A DNA stretch of 64,000 nt from Euglena gracilis (GCA_039621445.1 CP154957.1:33497979-33561978); one strand, 5' to 3'. Counted from the stretch's first letter, positions 43,858 through 56,000 are shown. Program-made: numbers and translations. The notes: generated by a model from the letters alone, not told the origin.

Positions 43858-45240
43858 CCATGATGGGCAATCATTCGGCTGGGCTTTAGTTGGAAACGTC
43901 CAACATAGCTGTTTTCCGCATTAACAAATGTTCAAATTTCAGAAATATTTCCTGGTGGGTTGGGCACATCTGGGGCTTTTGGGGGGGGGGTGGCCCCCCA
44001 ACGTGGACCCAAACCAAACCTGCCTGGGGTTTCCCCTTTCACGGCTACAATGACAGTGAGTTTGGGGTTCGCGGGTTGGTTGACCGGTTTTTAGCCAGAT
44101 GCGGGACACCTGCCCAAAATTTTTGCCCAAAAAACGGTGAAAGCGCAAAATTTTGTCAAAAAAAATTGGCGCCAAGCACCAGAAGGGAAAATTTGACAAT
44201 CTGTCATGTGTCCCCCAAACCCTGTGCCGGTATCCTATCGAACCTGCCCGGCCAGGATCCCCACCCCCAGGGGTGGGGTCTACTGAGTTAAAATGAAGCC
44301 TGACTCCAGTGAGGGGGTCAGACAATTTTAGGGTCGGAGGAGATAATTGTCGGAGGGGGGACATGATAACGTTTTAATCAATAAAAATGAACCTCCCTTG
44401 CTGGATCCAACTGAACGTCGAACAGACCACATTGTGGTGAGTGATAGTGCACAGCGATCACAGCCGCAACAAGGGCAATCAATCACAAGGATCACAAGGA
44501 AGAGGTCAACATGGTCAGTATTAAAAAAAACACCTCTGTACCACAATTGTGCAGGGGGGAATCGACATCGGAGGGAAAAAAATGCGCAGTAATTGCAGAA
44601 ATTGAGGAAAGAATGCGGAACACTTCTGCCGCAGGGGACTGCGAAAAATTTCACAAATTTGGTCATTTTGCAACAGAAGTGTAAACTTTGGGCCGTTGCT
44701 CAGGGCATTGACCAAAGACCAAAGGGTTCCAGATCAGAGCTGGCTGGAAAAAGGGAGCTGGCTCCCAAAAGCGAAGGGCGTCCAGCCACCCTTCGGGGGA
44801 CTGGAAGTAAATAAACCTTGTTGGTGGGGGGATAGGCTGGAAAAAGGCAGCTGCTTGGCTGGACCCCGGGGGTCAAATTTTCAGCAAGCAACACCCTGGT
44901 CCAAAAAAAAACATGATTTTTGTGATCTTGAGAATGCTGATTCTGGATACATGGAAGTTCTTGGGTGAAAACTCCAAAAAGACAAAAAAAACTGCCGAAA
45001 ATTTTGGTCTCAAGGAAAATCTGGTCCAGGATGCAGAATTTCTCAAAGTCGGAAGTTGTGTGTGTGGTAATTTGTAAAATTTTGGCAAATTTGCAACAAA
45101 ATAACAAAAAAAGCACCTGTGAAACGTTCAAAGAATGGATGGAACACATTTCGCCTTCCATTTCAGGTTCATGCGGGAAAATTGCGGATATTGCGGAAAC
45201 ATTGCGGACATCAATTTCTCCCCCCACCTGAATTGTGGAT
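43858..45240. other. No gene recognised
   Basis: Mixed sequence with short frames on both strands. The frame 44347-44592 (MSEGGHDNVLINKNEPP) looks mildly coding in composition but has no relatives known to me. 44730-44870 contains GCTGGCTGGAAAAAGGGAGCTGG repeated loosely. Nothing firm. Confidence 0.4.
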
Positions 45241-45700
45241 GCATTCTTTTTAAGACCCCCCCGGGGGGGACCCAGGGGGGGGAAAATGCAACTGGGCCCT
45301 TCAAATTATGCAAGTCAAAAAAATGCAAAAAATGCAAAAAAAATGCAAAAAATGCAAAAAAAATGCAACTTGCATGAAAAACCTGAGAAAAAGCTGGAAT
45401 ATAACAGAGCTTTGCTGCCTAAGATCAAAAAAAATTTCCAGGGCAAAATATTTTATGCAAAAAAATGCAAAAAAAATCCATAAATATGGCAACCAACAAC
45501 AAAATTTTTTTCCAGACAAAATATTTTATGTAGAAAATGCAAAAATATGCAAAAAAATTCAAACATATGGCAACCAACTACAAAAATTTTTTCCGGGGAA
45601 AATATTTTATGCAAAAAAATGCAAATTTCGGGAAAAGCCGATTATGCAAAAAAATGCAAATTATGCAAGTTGCATTCCCCCCCCCCTGGGGACCCCCCCA
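45241..45700 (+). repeat. A-rich TGCAAAA tandem repeats within a TIR-like pair
   Basis: Arrays of AAAATGCAAAA at 45306-45370, then looser copies (AAAATATTTTATGCAAAAAA) every 60-120 bp to 45670. Flanked by inverted sequence: GGACCCAGGGGGGGGAAAAT at about 45270 and AGTTGCATTCCCCCCCCCCT at about 45667. Probably one small element. Confidence 0.55.
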
Positions 45701-45811
45701 AAATCGGGCCCGTCAAAGGCAATTTTCAAAAATTTTCGGCGCTTCGCGCCGAAAAGGTATACCCAGCGCCTCCGGCGCGGGAGCCCCCCAGGGGGGGGGT
45801 CCTGCCCGGAC

Positions 45812-46168
45812 CATACAATTGCTTACCGACCCCCGGGGGGGGGAGGGGGGGGTCACTCCACTTTTTTAAAAACCAGTCAGTCACTTTTTTTTGGGAAGCC
45901 AGTCAGTCACTACCCCCCCCCGGGGGGGGGGGGGTCGGCCACTCAGAAAAACGGCCACTTTCCAGTCACTTTAGGCCATTTTAGGCCAAAAAATTTTTTC
46001 CGGCGCCTTCGGCGCCGGGGTCACTCAAGCCACTTTTGCCCACTCCTGGCCGACCCCCCCCCCGGGGGGGGAGGGGGTCCGGCCCCAAAACCAGTCAGTC
46101 ACTCTGAAAAAACCAGTCACCCACCCCCCCCGGGGGGGGGGGTGGGACAGTGCTTAAGCAATTGTCTG
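45812..46168. mobile_element. hAT-like MITE, copy A
   Basis: 357 bp. Ends CATACAATTGCTTA and TAAGCAATTGTCTG are inverted repeats (13 of 14). Exact 8-bp target duplication GCCCGGAC at 45804-45811 and 46169-46176. Interior has CCAGTCAGTCAC repeats, runs of C and G, and a GGCGCC hairpin. Too short to code for transposase. Confidence 0.85.
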
Positions 46169-46259
46169 GCCCGGACCCACCCACCCTCCCCCCGGGGGGG
46201 GGGGGGGCCAGGTGACTTAAAAAGAAGCCTGATGCATTCCTTTTCTCCATATTTTTTTA

Positions 46260-46605
46260 CCCTCCCCCCCCCCTATGTCCAATGACCGGTAACCTCTGTC
46301 CTCTGACTGGGGGGGTGGTCGTTGGACATGGGGTCAAAAAAAAGGTGGTGGGTACCCAGGTCCCTACCCACCCAAAAATGCCCAAATTTTCCCTTCCGGC
46401 GCTTTGCGCCGAAAATTTTGGGCAATTTTGACAATTTTTTGTCCAAAAAGTGTCAAAAATGGCATTTTGGGGAAAATTGGGCAAAATTTTTCGTCCCGGC
46501 GCTTCACGCCGGGACCAAAAATTTGGACAAACCTCCGAAAAGGTGTCCTCTGACCGGGAGGGTGGTCATTGGACATAGGGGGGTCGTTGGACATAGGGGG
46601 GGGGG
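46260..46605. mobile_element. TA-flanked MITE with C-rich ends
   Basis: 346 bp between TA at 46258-46259 and TA at 46606-46607. The left end CCCTCCCCCCCCCC then TATGTCCAATGACC is the inverted complement of the right end (GGTCGTTGGACATAGGGGG). It contains two GGCGC hairpins. Confidence 0.65.
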
Positions 46606-47609
46606 TAACGCACCAAACAGCCAAAGGCGCCGGGAAAAAAATTTGGGGGTTGAAAATTGGTGTTCCCGGAAATACGGGAGGAGGTGGTGGGGGGGGTGGT
46701 GGTTGACCCCCCACACCACCCGGCTGTTTGGCCCTGTTCTGCCTTGGGGTCTGGACCCCCCTCCAGTCCAGCAGGGGGGTGGAACACCCCCCACCTAAAC
46801 CCCCTCACACTATCCTTGTATCGAACTCTGGTCGGCCCCCCGCCCAACCACCTTGGCACCCGTGCTAAGAAAATTCCTTCGGCACCAAAGAAATTTTGAC
46901 CTAAATTTTGACCTAAAAATTGGAGCCCCCCCGAAATACAGGCCGGCCTGATGGGGTGGGGGGTTGTACCACCCACCACCCTGGGTTAGGGTTAGGGTTA
47001 GAGTCACGGTCACAAGGTCACACCACAAGGTTCGATTGAATTCGATTTAAAGGCAGGCAGGCACCCCCCCCCCGGGGTGGGGGTTGGTACCTGACTAAAA
47101 TATAGCCTGCCCCAGACCCAGGATATTTAGCGTGCGTTAGTTTCTCCAGACTGGGGGGGGGGGCCTTGGAACCCAAAAAAATTTTACCCGTGCAAAGCTC
47201 CGTTGTCAATTCTGTGTATTTTGAAATTCAGAATCCCGACAAAGACCACCAGAAATCCATTATGTCCATTTTTTTTGGAGTTGCCTTCCCCCCCCCAAAA
47301 TTTCAGAACGAGAAAAAAATCCCCACCATTCTCCTGGAATGTTGAATTTTCCCATAATTTTCTCAAAATAGCAATTTTCCAATAATTCTTTCCCCCCTAG
47401 TTTTTGTCTCTCGTGTAAGGTTGCCGCCCCTTTCCAGCCCGGGTTGGGCTGAGTGGTTACCCTCGAGGGGGGGGGTCCTCTATTTTTGGCACAAATTCTG
47501 GACCACAGGGAAAATGAAAAAAAAGGGGGTGGAACGTCGTGATACCTCTGTGATGGGCATGGGGGCATATTCACATGCCTCCTCTCATTTTTGTACAATG
47601 ACGTCAAGG
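46606..47609. other. No gene recognised; G/C-run-rich
   Basis: Contains three TTAGGG units at about 46983-47001, too few for a telomere, plus many C and G homopolymers. No supported gene. Confidence 0.5.
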
Positions 47610-47617
47610 ACAAGGAC

Positions 47618-47936
47618 CATACAATTGCTTACCGACCCCCGGGGGGGGGGGGTCACTCCACTTTTTTAAAAACCATTTTCAAAAAACCAGCCAGTCACTA
47701 CCCCCCGGGGGGGGGGGGGTCGGCCACTCAGAAAAACGGCCACTTTCCAGTCACTTTAGGCCATTTTAGGCCCAAAAAAATTTTCCAGCGCCTTCGGCGC
47801 CGGGGTCACTCAAGCCACTTTTGCCCATTCCTGGCCGACCCCCCCCCCCGGGGGGGGGAGGGGAGGGGGTCCGGGCCCAAAACCAGTCAGTCACGGGGGG
47901 GGGGGGGGGGGGGGACAGTGCTTAAGCAATTGTCTG
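47618..47936. mobile_element. hAT-like MITE, copy B
   Basis: 319 bp, same ends as copy A. Exact 8-bp target duplication ACAAGGAC at 47610-47617 and 47937-47944. The pair of independent duplications confirms real transposition of this family. Confidence 0.87.
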
Positions 47937-48086
47937 ACAAGGACAAAGACAGGACAAGCTGCTGCACAGCCGCCAAATATCAAAGCACAATTGTGACAAG
48001 GATTGCAGCTGCGGTGTCTTCAAGGTGAAAATGTTGACATGGGGAGTCAACGATAAAATGAAAATAGATTTAGAAACCGTCGGAAA

Positions 48087-48311
48087 ATGCCAGAAACAGG
48101 CACATTAGTCCCACCAGAAAAAAATGCAGCTGAATTACGTCCGTTGATTTTCTGGGACTGCTGGGCCTGTACAGGCATCACAGCTCAAAGCCGGGCTGGG
48201 CAAAGGAATCGATGCGGAACCTTGAAATGTGCTGGAATGCAGGCTCTCTCTTTAGCTTTGGCCTTCGAACCTGAATTTTTCTCATTCAACCTGAATAGAA
48301 AAAAAATCTGA
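48087..48311 (+). CDS. Possible small Cys-rich ORF or exon, unidentified
   Basis: 74 codons from MPETGTLVPPEKN, containing WDCWACTG and QRNRCGTLKCAG. The Cys/Trp/Arg pattern loosely recalls thrombospondin type 1 modules but the spacing does not fit well. It might be an exon with the 49324 segment of a plus-strand gene cut up by repeats. Weak. Confidence 0.2.
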   Translation: MPETGTLVPPEKNAAELRPLIFWDCWACTGITAQSRAGQRNRCGTLKCAGMQALSLALAFEPEFFSFNLNRKKI

Positions 48312-48474
48312 CTAACCCCCCCCCCAAATAACACCCCCCCCCCAAATAACACACCCTCAGGGGCCGATTTCGAGCGCCCAAATAACACCCCCCCTGTTTT
48401 CCTTCGGTTTTCCGTGCCCAAATAACACACCGGGGGGGGGGGTTATTTGGGGGGGTGTTATTTGGGGGGGTTAG
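48312..48474. mobile_element. Small TIR element with CCCAAATAAC ends
   Basis: 163 bp. Left end CTAACCCCCC plus CAAATAACAC and right end GTGTTATTTGGGGGGGTTAG are near-perfect inverted repeats of about 40 bp. TA dinucleotides lie at both ends. Same motif as the element at 53157-53534. Confidence 0.65.
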
Positions 48475-49116
48475 ATTTAATAATTCCAAGGTGGGGAATC
48501 TCAGACAAAGCCAACATGCAATTCAAACACTCGACCTCATTCATTGAAAGGGGAAAAAACACTCTCTTTTCCTTCAATAAATGATGTCGAGGTGCCCTCA
48601 ACCTGGAATCTGCCCACCAAAAAAAAGTCAAACACCTTGAACACCTGGGTGAGGGGCAGGGATGGATGGGAAGCGTTGAGGGGGGGGGGTCGGACCCCCC
48701 CCCCGACACGGAGGGGGGGGGGTCGGACCCACCCTCCTACCTCGAAACTGAGGGGGGGGGGCCGAAAATTTTTCGATTTCATGGACGGGCAAAGGGCCGG
48801 AAATCGGGTTAAAATCGGTCAAAAATCCCTGATTTTTCTTTGAAAATCCATCCAAAAATGCTCATTTTTTGAAATTTTTTGAACACTTTTTTGGGGGGGA
48901 AACACCAACACATCAAAAAAAAGGCAATATGTCCAAAAATCAACAAAAGGGGAGTTTTTGCTCATTTTCTGGCGCTGTGCGCCGGAAGAAAATTTTCTGC
49001 TGTTTTTGGCACCTGTCAAGGAGGGGGGGGGGGTGGGGGGTCCGGACCCCCCCTCCAACATCTAGGGGGGGGGGGGGGCCCGGACCACCCCCTACCACCT
49101 TACCCAGGGGGGGGGG

Positions 49117-49262
49117 GAAATTATGCGGTCTGGCAGGCGGGGAAAAAATGCGGAAATTATGCGGAAAAATGCGGAAAAATGCGGAAATTATGCGGAAATT
49201 ATGCGGAAAAAAAATGCGGAAAATATGCGGAAAAATGCGGAAAATGCGGAAAACATGCCGAA
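49117..49262 (+). repeat. AAATGCGGAA tandem array, left
   Basis: About a dozen copies of a 9-13 bp unit (GGAAAAATGC type). Begins with GGGGAAATTATGCGGTC, the inverted partner of 49747-49766. Confidence 0.85.
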
Positions 49263-49323
49263 ATTCTGTGGAGTCCCAGGTCACATGGAGAGGATAGATA
49301 TATTTCTACCTCACAATATGCAG

Positions 49324-49492
49324 GGTCCCGATGCTATTTGATTCCCATCGCTGATGCCCAAGCTTGCCAGAAGTCACCAAAATGCAATGGAAAAACAAAG
49401 CACAAATTATGTATAAAACAGAGAGATGAAAAGACGAGCACTTGTGCTCCAACATATTGGGGAAACAATGAACCTTGTAGTCGACCTGAAAC
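49324..49492 (+). CDS. Candidate exon between two tandem arrays (Cys-rich, unidentified)
   Basis: A non-repetitive 169-bp segment with AG just before it (AATATGCAG) and GTAAAA just after it. In one frame it encodes RCYLIPIADAQACQKSPKC, CNGKTKHKLC and STCAPTYWGNNEPCSRP, with six Cys and a polar, protein-like composition. It may be an exon of a plus-strand gene invaded by repeats, or a gene fragment captured by the TIR element. No family recognised. Confidence 0.25.
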
Positions 49493-49504
49493 GTAAAAAA
49501 TTCA

Positions 49505-49757
49505 CAAAAAATGCGGAAATTATGCGGAAAAATGTGGAAATTATGCGAAAAAATGCAGTAATTATGCGGAAAAATGCGGAAAATGCGGGATAATGCGGAA
49601 AAATGCGGAAAAATGCGGAAAAAATGCGGTCAAATGCGAAAATGCGGAAAAATGCGGAAAATTTACAAAAAAAATGCGGAAAATATGCGGAAAAATGCGG
49701 AAAAATGCGGAATAATGCGGAAATGCGGAAAAATGCGGAATAATGCGGACCGCATAA
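49505..49757 (+). repeat. AAATGCGGAA tandem array, right
   Basis: Second array of the same unit, about 20 copies, ending at GACCGCATAATTTCCCCC, the inverted partner of the left array's start. The pair may be an inner element of about 650 bp nested in the hAT-like one. Confidence 0.85.
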
Positions 49758-49944
49758 TTTCCCCCCCCCCCTGCCTTACCCCCCTAGGGGGGGGGGGGTC
49801 GGGACCCCCCCCACCACCTACCGCTTCCCATCCATCCCTGGAGAGGGGGCACGGTGGCAACGGATCTCGGGGAAAAAAAAGCAATACAAACGAACAATAT
49901 GAGGATCATCAAAATCAAAAGGAAAGCCTGTTTCACACCCTCAC

Positions 49945-50070
49945 TTATTGTTGTTGGGGAGGCAATCCATATCCGTAGCTGGTGGCCCTGCTTCCGGAAC
50001 CACTGCGGGTCGCTGATCCGCTTCGGGTGCCACTGCCACTGGTTGCGGTGTAGCCAGTGCGTCCCACCCA
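49945..50070 (-). CDS. Alveolin terminal exon
   Basis: Ends SGSGTRSGSATRSGSGS, then RATSYGYGLPPQQQ and TAA at 49945-49947. The frame was chosen because its composition continues the preceding tail. The 5' edge is uncertain. Confidence 0.65.
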   Translation of the reverse strand, partial: WVGRTGYTATSGSGTRSGSATRSGSGSRATSYGYGLPPQQQ

Positions 50071-53000
50071 TCTTGTTGCACAACAGCAATGGCACTCCTT
50101 TTCTAGGACCACACAATGGCAGAAATAATCCTATCAGGGGAAAAATTGAAAACCAACAAACCTTCTGGAAACTGGAGTCAACTTCAATTGGTGGCAGATA
50201 TCAATAATCAGGGGAGAGGGGGACGAAATGTGCACACTTCCACGAAAGGAATTTGGACAAGCTGATTCCAAGAATATGCGATCTGTGGACCGAAAGGTTC
50301 AAAAATGACAAGAAACGACAAAAAAAACAGTTGAATGTTCCAAATCAAAAAGGGGATTTTAATTTCAAAATTATTTCCCAGCAGAAACCCCTCCCAAAAA
50401 GTGCAAACACACAAAACCCACAAAGACGCATTTGCGCCCCAATAATGACCAGGTTTGAGCAACAGGATGGCCCTGGGGCAGATCCACTGCCACCTGTTCC
50501 ACTGTATGAGGTGCTGGAGTAGGAGCCGTAGCCACCCGCGCCTGGGGCCCCTGCACCATATGTGCCACCCCCAGCACCATATGTGCCACTGGAGTAGCTG
50601 GTGCTGGAGTATCCGCCAGCGCCACCCGGTGCGCCACTGCCGGAGATGCTGGAGTACCCGGTGCCGGCGCCAGCACCCGCGCCACCGGTGGTTGCGCTGG
50701 AATACCCAACACCGGCGCCGGTGCCGCCAATGCTGGAGTACCGCGTGCAGGGCTGCATGGGAAAAACCCCCCATTTGCAAAAAAATACCATATGCATACA
50801 TACATACATACATACATATATATATACCAAAAATGAAAATTCAAACAAAATCAGGGCAAAATTGCACTGAGAAAGGCAAACACCCGTTCGGTCCCAGAAA
50901 TTTGATCACCCCGCCAATCGTAAAAACACCGAACATAAAGCCAAACTGAGGGACTTGAATCCAACCCATATGTGAAACTGGGGGGTTTTATTTGAGGGGG
51001 TAGAACAATTCAAGGGGGAAGGAGATGAAGCAGGGGGGGGGGAAGGAATGGGCCAGAGCCTTGTGGAAAAAAAAACTCAAAAAATGGGCAAAAAAAACTG
51101 AACAAAAATCCACAAAAAAATGCACAGCATTGATAATGCTCAAAATTTGCAAAATCTCATCAATAGCTGGCTTTGTTGTTTGAATTGAAAGAAGCTTGAT
51201 GCCGCCCAATGATTATCACCAGAAAAAAATGCTATTTTAACGCAACAACAACAGCGGCAGGGTTTTTCTTTGAAAATGCATCCAGAAATGCTTGTTTTTG
51301 TGAAGACTTTTCATGTGGAAAACACCAAAACATCAAAAAATCTGCAACATGTTCAAATGTGAGGGGAAAAGCTGCTTTTTTTGCTCTTCTTCCGGCGCAC
51401 CGGAAGAAAAACTTGGGCTATTTTTGGAACCATCCAAAGAGGGGGTGGGGGTTTTCACCCCCCCCCAGCGTCTGGGGACCCCCAGGGGGGGGGGCAGGGG
51501 CACTAAATGAGCGGGGAGGGGGGGGGGGGGTTGTTGGTCTCGACCCCCCCCCTTTCTGGGCCTTGAAAACGCCCAAAATCGCGATTTTGCGGCCTTTTTT
51601 TGAAAAATTCGGCACAACAAACACCAAATTTTTCATCTTTTCCGACCAAAGCGCTGGAAAATTTTGGGGTGTTCCCAGGGGGGGTCCAGACCAGGGTTTG
51701 ATATAAGGACAGGTGGGGGGGTCCCCCCCTGCGGGCCAGGAGGGGGGGGGGTGGGGGGACACCCCCCCCACCTAAACAGTGGCGCGGTCTGGGTGACCGA
51801 AAATTTTTGACCCCCCAAAAAGACCAAAAGTGCCATTTTGGGCACTTTTTGGGCAAAAATTTGCCAAAAATGCAAAAATTTTCGGCGCAAAGCGCCGGAG
51901 AAAAAAATTGACCCTTTTTGGGGGGTCCCAGGTACCCCCCCCCAGGGTCGGTCCAGACCCCCCTGGCAGGTGGGGGGGGTCCGGACCCCCCTGCGGGCCG
52001 GGGGGGGGGGGGACACCCCCCCCACTTAAACCATGTACGCCCTCCTTATATCAAACCCTGGTCCAGACCCCCCAGGTCCGAATTGGGGGGGTCTGGACCT
52101 GGTCTGGACCTGGTCTGGACCCCTCCCCCCCCCTGCAAAACCACCGCTCAATTAATACCCTGGGTCTGGACCCTTACCACCTTCCTCAAGACCAAAGGGC
52201 TTCCCATCCATCTGTGGGGTTTGGACACCCCCTCTAGGGGGCGTCCGGGGGGTTGTCGGGACTCCCCGCCACAGACCTCAAAACCAAAGGGCTTCCCATC
52301 TGTCCTGGAGTCGACCCACGACGTTTCGGAGGTTCCCATTCAGCCCTGACCCTGTGCCGCTGCCACCAGTGGTGATGCTGGAGTAACCTGTGCCGCCGGA
52401 AGTGCCGATGCTGCCGTAGCCGGCACCTCCGGTCCCGCCGGACACCGCATACCCGCCCCCAGTGGAAGCCCCGCCGGAGACACCGTATCCACCTCCAACG
52501 GAGTAGGAAGCGCCGCCGCTTGCGGAAATGCTGGAGCTGGTGCCCTTGCTGCCTGTGGAATAGCTGGTGGAATACAATTCAGTGGAGACCTCCGGGACGA
52601 TCTCTGTCACGTGTCAGGCAGGTGCTTATAACTTGACTTCACAGGGGGAGTAATGAGAGTAATGGGCTGAACTGGGACACCCCACCCAGACCCCCCTCAC
52701 CCCACTCGCAAGACAATCAAACGTTGTGAATGTCCCTTTGTGGCGAGGCCCAACCCCCCCAGGATCAAAAATGGCAACTTTTCAAAAAACAGATTTTTTG
52801 AAAAATGAGGTGTGTTCTCCCCCCTGCCCCTTCACCTCCGATTCACCACCAGGCCATATGCATTTTAGAACCAGTCACCTTTCCAAAAGCAGTCAGCCAA
52901 TTCCATCACCGCCACCCAAGAGGTTCTTTTTAAGAAGGGGGGGATCATCACCCAGCCCGGCGAGGGCCGCCCAAAATAACCAGAAGTGCCATTTTGTGCA

Positions 53001-56000
53001 TTTTTGGACGATTTTCTATTCCTTGGCTTGATGGCCAAACCTCACTGGAAAAATCATCCCACAATGCACAGTGTATGTCCCATACAGACAACAGCTGAGT
53101 CGGGGGGTCTGGTTTTTTTAGAGCAAGGTTGGCTTTTGGCCCCAGCATGCATGCTAAACCCCCCTCCCCAAATAACGGGGCAGTGCCCTTTGAGAAGGCA
53201 GTGCCCAAATAACGGGGCAGGGGTCAGGCCGAAAAAGATGGTTCCAATATAATGGGCCACCCTCAGTTTTTTTTTGGCCCAAGAGAACGACAACAAAAAT
53301 ATTCCACAACGCTTACTGCAGCGAGTGCTTTGCGGCGGGTTTTGGGGCAGGGATAGAAGAGACGAATGGACAGTGGCGTCAGAAACGAAATCAGAGGATT
53401 TGTCACTCCTCACAAACGGTCTGTGCGGGAATTCCATGATGATGGGTAGTGCCCAAATAACGGGGCAGGGGGGAAGGTCAAAAAGATGGTGCCAGTAATA
53501 GGGCACCCCGCCCCGTTACTTGGGAGGGGGGGTTTATTGCTTCAGGTGTGTCCGATCCCACGGGGGGGGGAGGGGCTGGTTTCAGAATAACGGACTGGTT
53601 TCGGGCTCCGGACCAGAGTTCAACAGAAGGAGGGGCGAACTCTCACCGGACCCCGTCACTGTGTAGAAGGGGACTCCTCCACAGTGACTACACTCCTCCA
53701 CCCTCAAATCAAGGCCAACTGAAGCACAATGATGACAAAACCTTCTTGGGAGGTCCTGCGTTTAGGGCCTCAAATGGGAGGTCCTGCATTTTCGGATGAA
53801 ATTCATCAAAAAAGAGCGGAGCACGTGAAAGAGCAAATAAGCATATGCCTGCACACAACTCCCTTCTCGATGATCTTCTCAGTCTCAATGACCTTTTCCA
53901 CCACAACAGGAACCTCCACAATCTTTTCCACCTCCACAATCTTCTCCACAATCTCAACACCACCACTCACTTCAACAATCTTCTCAACTTCCACAACCTT
54001 CTCCACAACAACTGGCACCTCCACAATCTTTTCAATCTCAACCACCTTCTCAATCTCAATCGGCACCTCAACCTCGATCACCCTCTCAATGATCTTCTCG
54101 CAAACAGGGCAGACCCATCGATGAGATGCAAGGATCTGCAGACGTATATACTGTGAGTGCACGTATTTGACCAAGGGCAACTACCACACACCTTTTACCC
54201 GCCCCCCCCCCTTGTCCACCGACCGGGTTCCTGCAACCCCCGACCAGGGGGGGTGGTCGTACACCCCCCACAACCTGCAACCCCCGACCGGGGGGGTGGT
54301 CGTACCACTAGGCGCCAAAACAAAACCAAAAGCCAAAAAAGGTGCAATTTCATAACGGTAATATTTCTCCCCATTAGGTGAGGGACCAATGCCATCACTA
54401 CACTCAAAAAAAAAAGGACACCCCGGAGGGAAAATGACGAAAACTCAATGGACAGGAAACACGGGAAAAAAGCTGGTCAATAAGCACATGAGAGGAAAAA
54501 TTTTGGTGGTCACCTGCAACCCCCGACCAGGGAGGGTGGTCGTACACCCCCCTCAACCTGCAACCCCCGACCGGGGGGTGGTCGGTATATAGGGGTGGTC
54601 GGTGGACAAGGGGGGGGGGGGGCGGGTACAAAGCACACAACGTGCAGTTTGGAAAATGGGCCTGCTCAGCGGGAGGCTGCACAACGAGAGATTTGTGATG
54701 CCCTGCCCTGGCCAATGGGGACCTCGATGATCTTCTCAATGATCTTCTCCACCGGGATCTCAACAATCCGCTCGACCAGCCGTTCCACCGGCACCTCGAT
54801 GATATGCTCCACCACCCTCTCCACGGGGACCTCAATGATCCTCTCGATGATCTTCTCCACGGGCACCTCTACGATCCTCTCAACCACCCGTTCCAAGGGG
54901 ATCTCCACCACCCGTTCCACCACCCGCTCCACAGGGACCTCCACGACGTTCGTGATGGGCACCTCCGTCAGGCTTTGCTTCAAGATTTGGACAGCATGTA
55001 ATTGCAATTTTTGCCCAGATTTGTTTGGATCATCATCGTCTCATCGTGAACAATTTGTGCCTTTGGTACCCCCCCCCTCCAGTCCCTTGCCCCCCCTTCA
55101 ACAGAAAAATCCCGCACAGTTCGATCATTGCATGCAACAGAAGCTGCAAGAACTTATTGTGGGTCAGGCAAAACAGATGAAATACAGGTTCCATAATAAA
55201 GCCGCAACAAATAAAGCTCATTGAATCTCAATCACAGTGTTTAATTTGCAATGCGTTTGGGCTGAGTCTGTGGGTTGTGGCGCATTTCAGGCTGTAAAGA
55301 AAAGGCTGGCCTCAACAATCCTCTCCACAATCTTCTCCACTGGAACCTCCTTGATGGAAGTGACAGTAACCTCCCTGATGTACTCTCGCGGGACCTCCAC
55401 AATTTTTTCCACAATCTTCGACCCCAGGACACTGAAAGCAAACCACGTTCATGATACAGATAAAAAGGAAACAAAGCAATAGGAAGCATTTCAAAAACAC
55501 TGTGGGCAGGGGGGATTTACAAGCCCAGCCTGAAAAAAAAGCGCCAAAATGGTCATGGGTCTGACCAGCCAAGGTGTGCGGCGGAACTGAAGGAAAATTC
55601 TGATATACCCCCCCCCCCCGCCCAACACCAACCCGGCTTGGGAGGGGGGGTCGAACCCTCCCTCGGGAGAATAAAGCGGCACAAAAGGTGGGGGGGGGGG
55701 CTCCAAACTACCCTAAAATCAGGTGCTCGTTTGGACCCGGCTGGTGCCCTGAAAACTTGGGTGGCCAATTTGCCTGGCTGTAATCTCTGGCCTGGGTTCA
55801 ACTTCAACTTGCCGTTGTTGGGTCACATATGGCATAAAAAATGGAGCCCCCACACTTAAATCTGGGGCACTGTGGGGTGGGGGGATGTGTGTGGGTGGGG
55901 TGTGGGGGGGTGTCCGGAAACATTAGGTGTTGGATGCCCCCAGTTGCACAGATAAAAGACCGTGTTATTTTGGTTCTGGGGGGTCCATGGGGGACGAGGC

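Larger units (their letters stand above)
48657..49840. mobile_element. hAT-like TIR element, 1.18 kb, no transposase
   Basis: Ends CAGGGATGGATGGGAAGCG and CGCTTCCCATCCATCCCTG are perfect inverted repeats of 19 bp beginning CAGGG, as in hAT elements. Flanks GTGAGGGG (48649-48656) and GAGAGGGG (49841-49848) match at 7 of 8, a probable target duplication. The interior holds two TGCGG arrays around a non-repetitive segment. Its right end is only 104 bp beyond the alveolin stop codon, so it may supply part of that transcript's 3' end. Confidence 0.75.

Noticed and set aside
45308-46285. 325-codon frame with MQKK repeats
   Set aside because: Translation of the TGCAAAA repeat followed by the MITE; no protein-like segment.
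46983-47001. Telomere-like TTAGGG units
   Set aside because: Only about three units, inside repeat DNA, far from any sequence end. No sign of a telomere.
48869-49496. Long lysine/methionine/asparagine-rich frames through the TGCGG arrays
   Set aside because: They are translations of a tandem DNA repeat (repeated MRK and CGK units). Only the unique island was kept, at low confidence.
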